Below are positions 51,622-59,865 of a stretch of DNA of 64,000 nucleotides, in pieces. Every line of letters starts with the position of its first letter. Position 1 is the first letter of the stretch. Position numbers and translations under genes: made by a program. This stretch comes from UBA9676 sp963837105. Lineage in GTDB: Bacteria; Actinomycetota; Actinomycetes; Streptosporangiales; Streptosporangiaceae. Under the pieces are notes generated by a model. The model had not been told where the DNA came from. It made no database searches and saw nothing but the letters and a program-made list of their open reading frames with translations. The stretch spans positions 1 through 64,000 of the forward strand of contig CAWIMG010000027.1 in the NCBI GenBank assembly GCA_963837105.1, read 5' to 3'.

Positions 51622-51848
51622 GGGCACACCTCATGCCGGAACCGCCACGCCACGGCCGGTGCCACAGCAGCCGCAACCGCGAAGCCGGCCGCGAGACAGT
51701 CGAGGTCCGGCGATACTCCGGGCGGACCTGGTACACCGCTCACTACCCTCAAGCTGGCAGCTAAACTGCGCGGCAGATGTCTGTCCTCCACGAGGCGGCG
51801 TGCTCTCCCTGTCCGCCGAGGTTTGGCGGTGCCCAAGCGAATCACGAG

Positions 51849-53090
51849 ATGGGTCGGATGGTGAGTGAGAATGTCACGCAAGCCGAGGTGGTCCCGGTAG
51901 CAGCGCCCAGCCCCATGCAGGTGCTGCTGATCGAGGATGACGACGGCGACGCCTTCCTGGTCCAGGAGCTGCTGCTGGAAGCCGCGGCACCGGTCACCTT
52001 GCACCGGGCGCGGTCGATGGCCGAGGCGAGACCGCTGCTGGCCAAGGCGGCTTGCGTGCTGCTCGATCTCGGCCTGCCGGATACCCGTGAGCTGCAGGGG
52101 ATGCACTGGCTGCAGGCGCATCTGCCGCAGGTGGCCGTGGTCGTGCTGACCGGGCGGGCCGATGAGCACCTGGGGGAGGAAGCGGTCCGAGCCGGAGCGC
52201 AGGACTATCTGGTCAAAGGCCAGGTGGACGGGGCGCTGCTGAACCGGGTCATCAGGTATGCGGTCGAGCGCCGGCGCGCCGAGGATGTGCAGCGCCAGCT
52301 CCGTGAGGCCCAGATCGTCGCCCGGGAGAACGCCCGGCTGGAACGCGGGCTGCTGCCCTCGCCGCTGCTGGCGGACCCGCGGCTGACCGTGGCCACCAGG
52401 TACCAGGCCGGTGGCGGCCAGACCCTGCTCGGCGGGGACTTCTTCGACCTGGTGGAGGCGCCCGGCGGCTGGGTGCACGCCGTGGTCGGGGACGTGTGCG
52501 GGCACGGGCCGGAAGAGGCCGCCCTCGGCGTCTGCCTGCGGGTGGCCTGGCGGACGATGGTCCTGGCAGGCAGGCCCATGCCCGAGGTCCTGTCCGCGGT
52601 CCAGCAAGTGCTCGAGCACGAGCGCCCGCAGGACCGGCTGTTCGCAACGCTGTGCATGGTCTCGATCGCGCCGGACCGCTCCCGCGCCCAGCTGCATCTG
52701 GCCGGGCACCCGCCGCCACTGCTGCTGGCCCGCGACGGTGTCAGGGAACTGCGGGCACCTGTCTGCCCGCCGCCTGGCATCGCCCACGCGCTGGAGTGGC
52801 CGTCCACCGAGGTCATCCTCGGCGATAGCTGGACTCTGCTCATCTACACCGACGGGCTGATCGAGGGGCGGGTCGGCGCCGGCCCGGAGCGCCTGGGCAG
52901 CGACGGGCTGACCGAGATAGTGGAGAAATACCTGCATGCCACGCGTCCGGAGGGGAAGTGGGTGCGCAGGTCACGTGACCAGCGCCTGCTCGATCAGCTG
53001 GTTGGCCAGGTGCGTGAGCTCAACGGGGGGGATCTGGACGACGACATGGCGATACTCGCCCTCGGGTTCCCTGACCTGGCCGACCGATGA
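51849..53090 (+). CDS. response regulator-PP2C serine phosphatase (RsbU-like)
   Basis: About 413 residues. The receiver domain (~20-140) has acidic pocket LLIEDDDGDAFLVQ, phospho-acceptor Asp in VLLDLGLPDT, Thr in VVVLTGRAD and Lys in DYLVKGQVDG. The SpoIIE/PP2C domain (~180-405) has LGGDFFDLVEAPGGWV, VGDVCGHGPEEAALG, LFATLCMV and DDDMAILAL, the metal-binding Asp set of an active phosphatase. The receiver should control dephosphorylation of a STAS anti-anti-sigma protein; two are encoded 4-8 kb downstream. ATG 51849 is chosen; ATG 51858 and earlier frames are possible. Its stop overlaps the histidine kinase start (ATGA). Confidence 0.9.
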   Translation: MGRMVSENVTQAEVVPVAAPSPMQVLLIEDDDGDAFLVQELLLEAAAPVTLHRARSMAEARPLLAKAACVLLDLGLPDTRELQGMHWLQAHLPQVAVVVLTGRADEHLGEEAVRAGAQDYLVKGQVDGALLNRVIRYAVERRRAEDVQRQLREAQIVARENARLERGLLPSPLLADPRLTVATRYQAGGGQTLLGGDFFDLVEAPGGWVHAVVGDVCGHGPEEAALGVCLRVAWRTMVLAGRPMPEVLSAVQQVLEHERPQDRLFATLCMVSIAPDRSRAQLHLAGHPPPLLLARDGVRELRAPVCPPPGIAHALEWPSTEVILGDSWTLLIYTDGLIEGRVGAGPERLGSDGLTEIVEKYLHATRPEGKWVRRSRDQRLLDQLVGQVRELNGGDLDDDMAILALGFPDLADR

Positions 53091-54793
53091 CCGAGTTGCC
53101 GGAGGCGCCGCAGGCCACCGCGGACGGCCCCGCCGGGATGGCCGTGGACGCCGCCGGGAGCCACCCGGATGAGCCGGCGGCCCGGCCCGGTGCCAACGCC
53201 GGGGTGACGGGCGCTGGCAGCCTGCGTGCGCCCGCTGGCACTGCCGCGGAGCGCATGAATGCCGTCATAGCCAGGTTCTCCGGCGGCTGGCCGCTGGCCC
53301 GGATCATCGGGGCGGGCGTCCTGGTCGCGGCGCTGCTGTGCCTGCTCGCGATCGTCGTCGGCGGCGCGGCCCTCGCCAGCCTGGCCAGCGACCGCAGCCG
53401 GGTGGTGGAAACCCTCGACCCCGCCGCGTACCACGCCGCACAGCTGGAAGCCGCGCTGCTCAACCAGGAAACCGGGGTGCGCGGCTATGCCCTCACCGGG
53501 CAGCGGGCCTTCCTGCAGCCGTACTACGTCGGCCTGGCCCAGCAGCGCGGGCAGATCAGCGCGCTGCGCCCGCTGCTGGTCACCGTGCCGGGCGGCCCCG
53601 CTGACCTCAGCCAGGTGATCCAGCGCATCGGCTCGTGGCGGATCACCTATGCCGAGCCGACCATCCGGCAGGTGAGCATCAGCGGCAAGCCGGTCCTCGG
53701 TTCCACGGTCTATCAGGGCAAGGCCGATTTCGACCAGCTGCGGATCACCCTGAGCGCCCTGCAGGGCAACCTGGCCACGGAGCGGGCCCAGGCCGTCGGC
53801 TCGCTCGACCACTCGGCCGCGGTCCTGGACGCGACGCTCATCGGGGCCGCGGTCATGCTGCTGGTGGTGGTGATCGTATTCGCGCTCGGCCTGTGGCGGT
53901 CGGCGATCCTGCCGCTGTCCCGGCTTGCCGCGGACGCCCGGCAGGTGGCCGGCGGGGACTTCGGGCACCGGGTCGACTCCCCGGGCGGCCCGGTGGAGGT
54001 CCGCGCCGTCGGCCGGGACGTTGACCTGATGCGGCAGCGCATCCTGGCGGAGCTGTCCGCGGTGCGGGCCGCGAACAGCAGCCTGGAAGCCCGGACCGCG
54101 GACCTGCAGCGCTCGAACTCCGAGCTGGAGCAGTTCGCCTACGTGGCCTCGCACGACCTGCAGGAGCCGCTGCGGAAGGTGGCGAGCTTCTGCCAGTTGC
54201 TGCAGCGCCGCTACGCGGGGCGCCTGGACGCGAAGGCCGACGAGTACATCGAGCACGCCGTGGACGGGGCCAAGCGGATGCAGGCCCTGATCAACGACCT
54301 GCTCGCGTTCAGCCGCGTCGGGCGGACCGCGCAGCAGCGCGAGCCGGTCAGCTGCGGCCTGCTGCTCGCCCAGGCCTGGGCGAACCTGGCCGACGAGGTC
54401 CGGCGGACCCACGCGACCATCGAGCAGGGTGAGCTGCCGGTGGTGCTGGGTGAGGCCTCGCTGCTCACCGCGGTGTTCCAGAACCTGATCAGCAACGCGC
54501 TGAAGTTCCACGGCGATCAGCCGCCGCGGATCTCGGTGTCAGCCCACCGGGACGGCGACTACTGGCTGTTCTCGTTCCGCGACAACGGCATCGGGATCCC
54601 CCCCGCGTACGCCGACCGGATCTTTGTGATCTTCCAGCGCCTGCATGACCGGGCCGCCTACCCGGGTACCGGGATCGGTCTCGCCATCGTCAGGAAGATC
54701 ATCGAGTATCACGGCGGCCGGATCTGGCTGGACGAAACCGCCTCCCCGGGCGCCCGGTTCTGCTTTACCCTGCCCGTGCAGCCGGGGGAGTGA
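53087..54793 (+). CDS. sensor histidine kinase with CHASE3-type sensor and HAMP
   Basis: 568 residues. A Pro/Ala-rich N-terminus is followed by TM1 (RIIGAGVLVAALLCLLAIVVGG), an extracytoplasmic CHASE3-like helical domain with the hallmark QETGVRGYALTGQRAFLQPY, TM2 (LIGAAVMLLVVVIVFALGLW) and HAMP. The HisKA His is in YVASHDLQEPLRKVASF (about 356); HATPase motifs are NLISNALKFH, DNGIGIP, GTGIGLAIVRKIIEYHGG. The phytochrome-like 'HDLQEPLR' H-box fits partner CheY-like regulators of the Rcp1 type, such as the next gene. Starts in the stop codon of the RR-phosphatase gene. Confidence 0.93.
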   Translation: MTELPEAPQATADGPAGMAVDAAGSHPDEPAARPGANAGVTGAGSLRAPAGTAAERMNAVIARFSGGWPLARIIGAGVLVAALLCLLAIVVGGAALASLASDRSRVVETLDPAAYHAAQLEAALLNQETGVRGYALTGQRAFLQPYYVGLAQQRGQISALRPLLVTVPGGPADLSQVIQRIGSWRITYAEPTIRQVSISGKPVLGSTVYQGKADFDQLRITLSALQGNLATERAQAVGSLDHSAAVLDATLIGAAVMLLVVVIVFALGLWRSAILPLSRLAADARQVAGGDFGHRVDSPGGPVEVRAVGRDVDLMRQRILAELSAVRAANSSLEARTADLQRSNSELEQFAYVASHDLQEPLRKVASFCQLLQRRYAGRLDAKADEYIEHAVDGAKRMQALINDLLAFSRVGRTAQQREPVSCGLLLAQAWANLADEVRRTHATIEQGELPVVLGEASLLTAVFQNLISNALKFHGDQPPRISVSAHRDGDYWLFSFRDNGIGIPPAYADRIFVIFQRLHDRAAYPGTGIGLAIVRKIIEYHGGRIWLDETASPGARFCFTLPVQPGE

Positions 54794-54800
54794 GGTGCTG

Positions 54801-55244
54801 ATGACCGAACCGAGTGGGTGCGGCATGGTTGACGTGCTGCTGGTCGAGGATGATCCGGGTGACATCCTGATGACCAGGGAGGCCTTCCAGCACTACAAGA
54901 TCCGCAACCAGCTGAACGTGGTCACCGATGGCGAGCAGGCGCTGGACTACCTGCACCAGACGGGCGAGTTCGCGGGCGCAGCGCGGCCCGGCCTGATCCT
55001 GCTGGACCTGAACCTGCCCCGGCGGGACGGCCTGGAGGTGCTCGCCGAGCTGAAGGAAGATCCCGTGCTCCGCGTCATCCCGGTGGTGATCCTGACCACC
55101 TCGCAGGCGGAAGAGGACATCCTGCGCAGCTATTCCCTGCACGCCAACGCCTACATCAGCAAGCCGGTCGACTTCGAGCGCTTCATAGAAGTGATCCGCC
55201 AGATTGACAACTTCTTCATCACGGTCGTGAAACTGCCCCCCTGA
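54801..55244 (+). CDS. single-domain response regulator (CheY/Rcp1-like)
   Basis: 147-residue receiver domain with no output domain. Acidic pocket LLVEDDPGDILM, phospho-acceptor Asp in LILLDLNLPRRDG, Thr/Ser in VVILTTSQAE, and Lys in YISKPVDFERF. The insert after the Asp (NLPRRDGLEVLAELKEDP) is typical of Rcp1-type regulators paired with 'HDLQEPLR' kinases. Starts 7 bp after the kinase gene; GTG 54795 is an alternative. It probably relays phosphate to another protein, perhaps the RR-phosphatase. Confidence 0.93.
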   Translation: MTEPSGCGMVDVLLVEDDPGDILMTREAFQHYKIRNQLNVVTDGEQALDYLHQTGEFAGAARPGLILLDLNLPRRDGLEVLAELKEDPVLRVIPVVILTTSQAEEDILRSYSLHANAYISKPVDFERFIEVIRQIDNFFITVVKLPP

Positions 55245-55341
55245 GCGCCGGGCGGCCGGATCGCGGTCCGGATGGGTGCCTGGGTTTGAGACCGGCATCC
55301 GCGGGCAGCCGGAGCCGGTACGCGACACTCAGGAGGTTTTC

Positions 55342-55959
55342 ATGTCAGCCGCAGCTATCGCCGTCATCATCGTGGTTGCCGCTGTCGTGGTGCTGGTGAT
55401 CGCCGCCATGGCGGTGGCCCGGCGCCGTCGGCTTCAGCAGCGCTTCGGCCCCGAATACGACCGGGTCGTGGCCGAAAAGCAGAGCCAGTTCCGGGCCGAG
55501 AACGAGCTGGCCGGCCGCGAGCGCCGCATTCAGCAACTGGAGATCCGGCCGCTGACCGCCGACTCCCGGGCCAGGTACGCCGCCGGGTGGTCGGCCATTC
55601 AGGAGCGGTTCGTCGACGAGCCGCAGCAGGCCGTCGTGGCGGCGCAGCGCCTGGTGGTCTCGGTCATGACCGAGCGGGGTTACCCGGTCGAAGACGACCG
55701 CCAGGTCCTGGCCGACCTGTCGGTGGAGCATGCGAACACGCTGGACAACTACCGCATGGCCGAGGAGATCAGCCAGAACGCGGCAGCTGCCTCGACCGAG
55801 GACCTGCGCCGGGCCATGGTGCACTACCGGGCGCTGTTCAGCGATCTGCTCGGCCAGCCGGAACAGGCGGAGGCCGCAGCGGCTACGGACATCCCGTCAT
55901 CCGCCCGCGTCCCCGCGGACGAACTCGGCAATGACACCGGCCCGTGGGCAGAGAGGTAA
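55342..55959 (+). CDS. membrane-anchored protein with FVDEP-type helical domain
   Basis: 205 residues. One N-terminal transmembrane helix (AIAVIIVVAAVVVLVIAAMAVA) is followed by a basic stretch and a helical cytoplasmic region. The core reads YAAGWSAIQERFVDEPQQAV, AQRLVVSVMTERGYPVED, YRMAEEISQNAAAAS and then STEDLRRAMVHYRALFSDLLG. No named family, but the core is shared with the next gene. ATG 55342 follows a perfect AGGAGG. It is the first gene after the two-component genes and may be part of the same stress regulon. Confidence 0.8.
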   Translation: MSAAAIAVIIVVAAVVVLVIAAMAVARRRRLQQRFGPEYDRVVAEKQSQFRAENELAGRERRIQQLEIRPLTADSRARYAAGWSAIQERFVDEPQQAVVAAQRLVVSVMTERGYPVEDDRQVLADLSVEHANTLDNYRMAEEISQNAAAASTEDLRRAMVHYRALFSDLLGQPEQAEAAAATDIPSSARVPADELGNDTGPWAER

Positions 55960-55964
55960 GAGCC

Positions 55965-56393
55965 ATGACATACCCGTCCGAGCAGGACATGGCCCGCCAG
56001 GCCGAGATGGCTGACGCAGAGCTGGCACCCGAGGACCGGGGGGCAGGACTGGCCGGGGCAGCGGACCTGCCAGCGGTGGATTCGCCGCCCCCGGTGGATT
56101 CCCCGCCCCCGGCAACCCGGGCCGGTGACACTGTTGTGGCCGGCGACATGGCTGGCGACAGCTGGAGCATGGCCCAGGCCATGTTCGTAGATGACCCTCG
56201 TGGCTCGATCGCCCGGGCCGCGAGCCTGGTGGACGAGGCGATCGAGGCCCTTGTCGTGAGCTTGCACCAGCGGCAGGCGTCGCTGGCGTCATCGTGGCAA
56301 GCCCAGGACAGCGATACCGAGCAGCTCCGGGCGGCCTTCCGCGGGTACCGGGAATTCTGGAACAGCTTGGCGGGACCGGCGCAAGCATCCTGA
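55965..56393 (+). CDS. soluble paralogue of the preceding FVDEP-type protein
   Basis: 142 residues, no signal peptide or helix. An acidic N-terminal half with a Pro-Asp-Ser-Pro repeat (AVDSPPPVDSPPPAT) is followed by a core matching the preceding protein: WSMAQAMFVDDPRGSIARAA, DEAIEALVVSLHQRQ and DTEQLRAAFRGYREFWNSLA. It starts 5 bp after the previous stop. The conserved F-V-D-(D/E)-P and (S/D)TExLRxA..xYRxxxxxL motifs suggest a common ancestor. Function unknown. Confidence 0.75.
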   Translation: MTYPSEQDMARQAEMADAELAPEDRGAGLAGAADLPAVDSPPPVDSPPPATRAGDTVVAGDMAGDSWSMAQAMFVDDPRGSIARAASLVDEAIEALVVSLHQRQASLASSWQAQDSDTEQLRAAFRGYREFWNSLAGPAQAS

Positions 56394-56412
56394 CCCGCAA
56401 GGTCCCAGACGC

Positions 56413-56448
56413 GCGCCCGGGACGGCAGCACCACCGCCGCCCGGGCGC
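56413..56448. terminator. bidirectional hairpin between convergent genes
   Basis: GCGCCCGGG (56413-56421) pairs with CCCGGGCGC (56440-56448), and CGGC (56423-56426) with GCCG (56436-56439), with one bulged A and a 9-nt loop. It serves the hypothetical gene ending at 56393 and the MEDS gene ending at 56458. Confidence 0.75.
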
Positions 56449-56457
56449 TCGTCCGCT

Positions 56458-57411
56458 CTAGGGCTGGTGAATGCCCATGTGCAGGCGGATGGTGGTGCCC
56501 GCCGGGCCGGTCCGCAGCTCAACCAGGTCGCAGAGCTGGTTGACTGCCCATAGACCGTGTCCCCGCGCGTCCGGCGGTCGGCGGATACGCCCGGCCAGCG
56601 GGTCGGTGATCCAGCCCTGGTCCTGGATCTGGCAGAGGATCTCGTCGTCGCCGCTGCGCCAGATGTGCACGGTGCCGCCAGCGCTGGTGTGCCGGAACGT
56701 ATTCGCGGCGATCTCGCTGGCGGCGAGCACAAGGTCGGACGTGCGCCCGGCGGGCAGGCCGGCCCGGTCGGCGTAGCTGGCCACCAGGCGGCGCACCAGC
56801 CGCAGATCGGCCTGGTAGCTGAGGGTCTCGGCGGTGGTCGGCGGGGCCGGCAGCGCGCGGTCGCACTGCGGCGGGATGCGTCCCGGCCCGGCGTAGTGAG
56901 CGGCCGGCATTTCCCGGCCGTTGGCAACGATGACCGGGTGGGTCAGCTCGGCGTCGCTGAGGACCGGTGCGGGCAGCCCGGCAGCGTCGTACGGGCACAA
57001 GATCGTTACTGCCATCCCGGCGAACGCCAGATTGACCAGTGCCTCGTGCCTGGCCGCCTCGCACATCTCGGCGTCCGAACGCCCGGGCCAGACCGGCTCG
57101 CCAACGTATCGCACCCGCCGCCCCGGATGGGCGTCGATGATTTCCCGCAGTTCCGGGATGATCCGGGCCGGGTTGCGGCCGAGCTGGGCCATGTCCGCGT
57201 AGCGGACCTGGCCGCCCAGCTGATCCCGGAGCACGCTGCCGTTGTGGCCGGGTACCGCGATGAATACCGGCTCGCCGCTGGCCTGGCCCGCGTCGGCGAA
57301 GGCCAGGATCTGGGCCAGGTAGTCACGCTGGCCCCAGTAGAAGAAGGCCTGGTGGCTGAGGCCATCGGCAGCAGAAGTATCCCGCATGCCCGCGGTCTGC
57401 CCGCTTGTCAT
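56458..57411 (-). CDS. MEDS-domain protein with HATPase (RsbW-like) C-terminus
   Basis: 317 residues. The N-terminal ~185 form a MEDS (DcmR-type sensory) domain: LSHQAFFYWGQRDYLAQILA, GEPVFIAVPGHNGSVLRDQL, RNPARIIPELREIIDAHPGR, VRYVGEPVWPGRS. The C-terminal ~120 form an anti-sigma HATPase: SDLVLAASEIAANTFRHTSA (N-box), EILCQIQDQGWITDPLAG (G1) and RGHGLWAVNQLCDLVELRT (G2). MEDS domains accompany sensors for one-carbon compounds or light in partner-switching systems. ATG 57411 is used; the frame is open farther upstream. Diverges from the STAS gene, its plausible partner. Confidence 0.88.
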   Translation of the reverse strand: MTSGQTAGMRDTSAADGLSHQAFFYWGQRDYLAQILAFADAGQASGEPVFIAVPGHNGSVLRDQLGGQVRYADMAQLGRNPARIIPELREIIDAHPGRRVRYVGEPVWPGRSDAEMCEAARHEALVNLAFAGMAVTILCPYDAAGLPAPVLSDAELTHPVIVANGREMPAAHYAGPGRIPPQCDRALPAPPTTAETLSYQADLRLVRRLVASYADRAGLPAGRTSDLVLAASEIAANTFRHTSAGGTVHIWRSGDDEILCQIQDQGWITDPLAGRIRRPPDARGHGLWAVNQLCDLVELRTGPAGTTIRLHMGIHQP

Positions 57412-57522
57412 CCCCTTGCCCCTTCCCGGGGCTGGCCCAGCCATGCGGCTCATCGTGCCTGATCGCTGTGGATCAGCATACGATGAGGCCAGATCATCGC
57501 TGATGCCGCCGATAACCCGGGA

Positions 57523-57927
57523 GTGCAGGTGGACGATCTCCGGCTCTCGTCGACGAGCCAGGGTGACGCCGTGATCGTCGCGGTGGGCGGAGAACTGGAT
57601 GTGGTGACGAGCCGCCAGTTCGATGCCTACCTGGCGGACGTGTGCAGCGAGCACACGCAGGTGATCCTCGACCTCAGCGCCGTCGAGTTCATGGATACCG
57701 GGTCGCTGGCGGTGATCGTCGGTTACTGGAAGCGGCTCACCGCGGCCGGCGGGACGCTGACGCTGGCGGGCGCGCGGTACCGCTACACCAAGACCCTGTG
57801 GATCACCGGGCTGGCCGACCGGCTGCCGCTCTACGAGAGTGTCGAGGACGCACTCGCGGCAGGCCTGGCCGGGACCGGCAGCGTGGAGCCCGATACCACC
57901 GCGCCGGAAGGCGTCGGGTCGGGCTGA
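57523..57927 (+). CDS. STAS-domain anti-anti-sigma factor, atypical phospho-site
   Basis: 134 residues. SpoIIAA-like core: LSSTSQGDAVIVAVGGELDV, SRQFDAYLADVCSEHTQVIL, LDLSAVEFMDTGSLAVIVGY, WITGLADRLPLYESVEDALA. At the usual phospho-Ser position (DSSG in SpoIIAA) this protein has D-T-G-S, so the normal Ser is replaced by Gly, with Thr and Ser next to it. GTG 57523 start. Divergent from the MEDS-HATPase gene, which would be its regulator. Possible role: a STAS partner with altered or no phosphorylation. Confidence 0.88.
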   Translation: MQVDDLRLSSTSQGDAVIVAVGGELDVVTSRQFDAYLADVCSEHTQVILDLSAVEFMDTGSLAVIVGYWKRLTAAGGTLTLAGARYRYTKTLWITGLADRLPLYESVEDALAAGLAGTGSVEPDTTAPEGVGSG

Positions 57928-57952
57928 CCACGGCACACTGCTGCCGGAGTAC

Positions 57953-58915
57953 TTACGGGGTGACCCCAGGGTCTGGGCGTGCCTCAGGCGGTCTGCCCAC
58001 AGCCGCGGCCTGCCCGCGTTCGAGCACGGCGTTGAACTCCGCCCCGAGCAGGATGGCGACATTGGAGAGCCACATCCAGATCAGGAAGATGATCACGCCG
58101 GCGATGCTCCCGTAGACCTTGTTGTAGTGCCCGAAGCTGGCGACATAGAGGGCGAAGAGCCCGGAGGCGGCCAGCCAGATCACGATCGCCACCAGGGCAC
58201 CGGGGCTGACCCAGCGGAACCGGCGTCTAGTGTTCGGGCTCGCCTGGTACAGCACTGTGAGCAGGAAGCTGAAGATGATCAGCAGTACGGGCCACTTGGC
58301 GATGTCCCACGTAAGCACGGCCGCCGAACTGGCGCCGATCACCTGGCCGACATGACCGGCGATACCACCGGTGACCACCACGATGAGGGCGGACGCGGCC
58401 AGCAGCACGACAAGCACGAGGGTCAGGCCAAGCCGGATCGGCATGGTCTTCCACACCGGCCGGCTTTCCGGGACGCCGTAGATGGCATTGGCGGCTCGCA
58501 TAAAGGCGGCCACATAGCTGGACGCCGACCACAATCCGATGAGGATTCCCACGATCGCGAGGGCGCCAGCGGCCCCATGACTGTGCTGCAAGCGGGTCAC
58601 CGCGGTGAGCAGGATGCGCCGGACGTCGCTGGGCGCCGCCCCGGCAAGATTGCTGATCAGCGGCTGAGTCGCCCTCTTGCCGAGCAGGCCCAGCAGCGAC
58701 ACCAGGACGAGGAGCCCGGGGAAAAGCGCCTGAATGCCGTAGTAGGTGAGTGCTGCTGCCCGGTCCGGCAGGATGTTCTTCCTGAACTCCTGCATCGCCT
58801 GGCGGCCGGCGGCCCGCCAGGCGGTGCAGGAAACGGCACTCGCGGCTGGGGCCTGTGCGCCGGCTTCCCGCTGGCCGGTGCTCACCGGGGCTCCGGTGCG
58901 CCCTCGCCCGGCCAT
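57953..58915 (-). CDS. YihY/virulence factor BrkB family membrane protein
   Basis: 320 residues, six helices in the YihY pattern: DRAAALTYYGIQALFPGLLV, GALAIVGILIGLWSASSYVAAF, ANAIYGVPESRPVWKTMPIR, PNTRRRFRWVSPGALVAIVI, SFGHYNKVYGSIAGVIIFLI and WMWLSNVAILLGAEFNAVLE. Once annotated RNase BN, now regarded as a membrane protein of unknown function. The ATG overlaps the end of the DUF4235 gene by 34 bp, so they form an operon. Confidence 0.92.
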   Translation of the reverse strand: MAGRGRTGAPVSTGQREAGAQAPAASAVSCTAWRAAGRQAMQEFRKNILPDRAAALTYYGIQALFPGLLVLVSLLGLLGKRATQPLISNLAGAAPSDVRRILLTAVTRLQHSHGAAGALAIVGILIGLWSASSYVAAFMRAANAIYGVPESRPVWKTMPIRLGLTLVLVVLLAASALIVVVTGGIAGHVGQVIGASSAAVLTWDIAKWPVLLIIFSFLLTVLYQASPNTRRRFRWVSPGALVAIVIWLAASGLFALYVASFGHYNKVYGSIAGVIIFLIWMWLSNVAILLGAEFNAVLERGQAAAVGRPPEARPDPGVTP

Positions 58916-59163
58916 GTGCCGGTCAGCTTGTGCGTGCCCGCCGCAGCCGCGCGGTCGAGCACGGCCTGGACGAGCGCCAGCAGCGCCCCCTGCAGCACAG
59001 CCGCCAGCAGGACCTCCCGCCAGCCACGGCGGGCATCGGTGGGCTTCGGCGCCTCATCTCCGTTGCCGGCCAGCTGCCAGGTCTTCGTGAAGAGCGTCTT
59101 TGCCGCCTGGCTGGCCACGACGGCGGCGGAGAGGCTGAGGAGCCGGTACACCAGCTTGGTCAT
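58882..59163 (-). CDS. DUF4235 family membrane protein
   Basis: About 93 residues. The start MTKLVYRLLSLSAAVVASQA is the family signature; a middle basic/Trp stretch (RGWREVLLAAVLQGALLALV) makes the second helix; QAVLDRAAAAGTHKLTG follows. ATG 59163 fits the family; an ATG at 59199 is possible. Function unknown; usually beside stress-related membrane genes such as YihY in actinobacteria. Overlaps the yihY start by 34 bp. The ~290 bp upstream of it, before the RsbW-like gene, hold no gene. Confidence 0.85.
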   Translation of the reverse strand: MTKLVYRLLSLSAAVVASQAAKTLFTKTWQLAGNGDEAPKPTDARRGWREVLLAAVLQGALLALVQAVLDRAAAAGTHKLTGTWPGEGAPEPR

Positions 59164-59451
59164 CTGCGTAGCACCCCTAGGGGCGGCGGTCGTTTCCATC
59201 CGCTGCCGCTACCCGTCCCGATCCGCTCCTAACGCGCCCGCGGAAGGCCTCCGGCCGGGCCGCTGGGGTGCAGATAGCCGATAAAGGATCGTGGCGCTGC
59301 ATCATGTGCCTGGTGCGGGGAATGGGATGAGGCTAAGCCAAGCTGTCTGATCAGGGAGCTAACAGATGGGAGACACGGGAAGCGCTGGTGCGGCGCGAGT
59401 ACGGCACCCCGCGTGCTGGCACCGCGCCCAGGCCGAGCTCACCATTGCGGC

Positions 59452-59865
59452 ATGCATGGACAGCTGAGCAGACCTCCTCCGGGGGCTGCGACGTTCACCT
59501 ACCGGCAGGACCAGCGTGCCGTGCGGCGGTTCGCGGCCAGCCGCGCCCGGCTGGCCGGGCTCTCCGCGGATCGCACCACCGATTTGGTGATAGCGGTGGC
59601 GGAACTGGCCGCGAACACGCTGGTCCACACTGGCGGGCCGGGAACACTGACCGTGTGGGTGGCGGACGGCGAGCTGATCTGCCAGATCCAGGACGGTGGG
59701 CAGATCACCGATCCGCTGGCGGGCACGCACCGGCCGGAGGCCACCGATCCCAGCCGGGGCCGCGGGCTGTGGGTGGTTCATCAGGTCTGTGACCAGGTAG
59801 AGACGCGCACCGGGCCCGGCGGCACCACGATCCGCCTGCACATGCGACTGGACGGAGGGCACTGA
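59452..59865 (+). CDS. RsbW-like anti-sigma factor kinase
   Basis: 137 residues, a lone GHKL ATPase domain. N-box DLVIAVAELAANTLVHTGGP, G1 ICQIQDGGQITDPLAGTH, G2 SRGRGLWVVHQVCDQVETRT. Anti-sigma kinases of this type bind a sigma factor or phosphorylate STAS proteins. It is clearly related to the C-terminal domain of the MEDS protein 2 kb away. ATG 59452 is selected; upstream frames exist. Overlaps the GAF-ANTAR start by 1 bp (TGATG). Confidence 0.9.
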   Translation: MHGQLSRPPPGAATFTYRQDQRAVRRFAASRARLAGLSADRTTDLVIAVAELAANTLVHTGGPGTLTVWVADGELICQIQDGGQITDPLAGTHRPEATDPSRGRGLWVVHQVCDQVETRTGPGGTTIRLHMRLDGGH

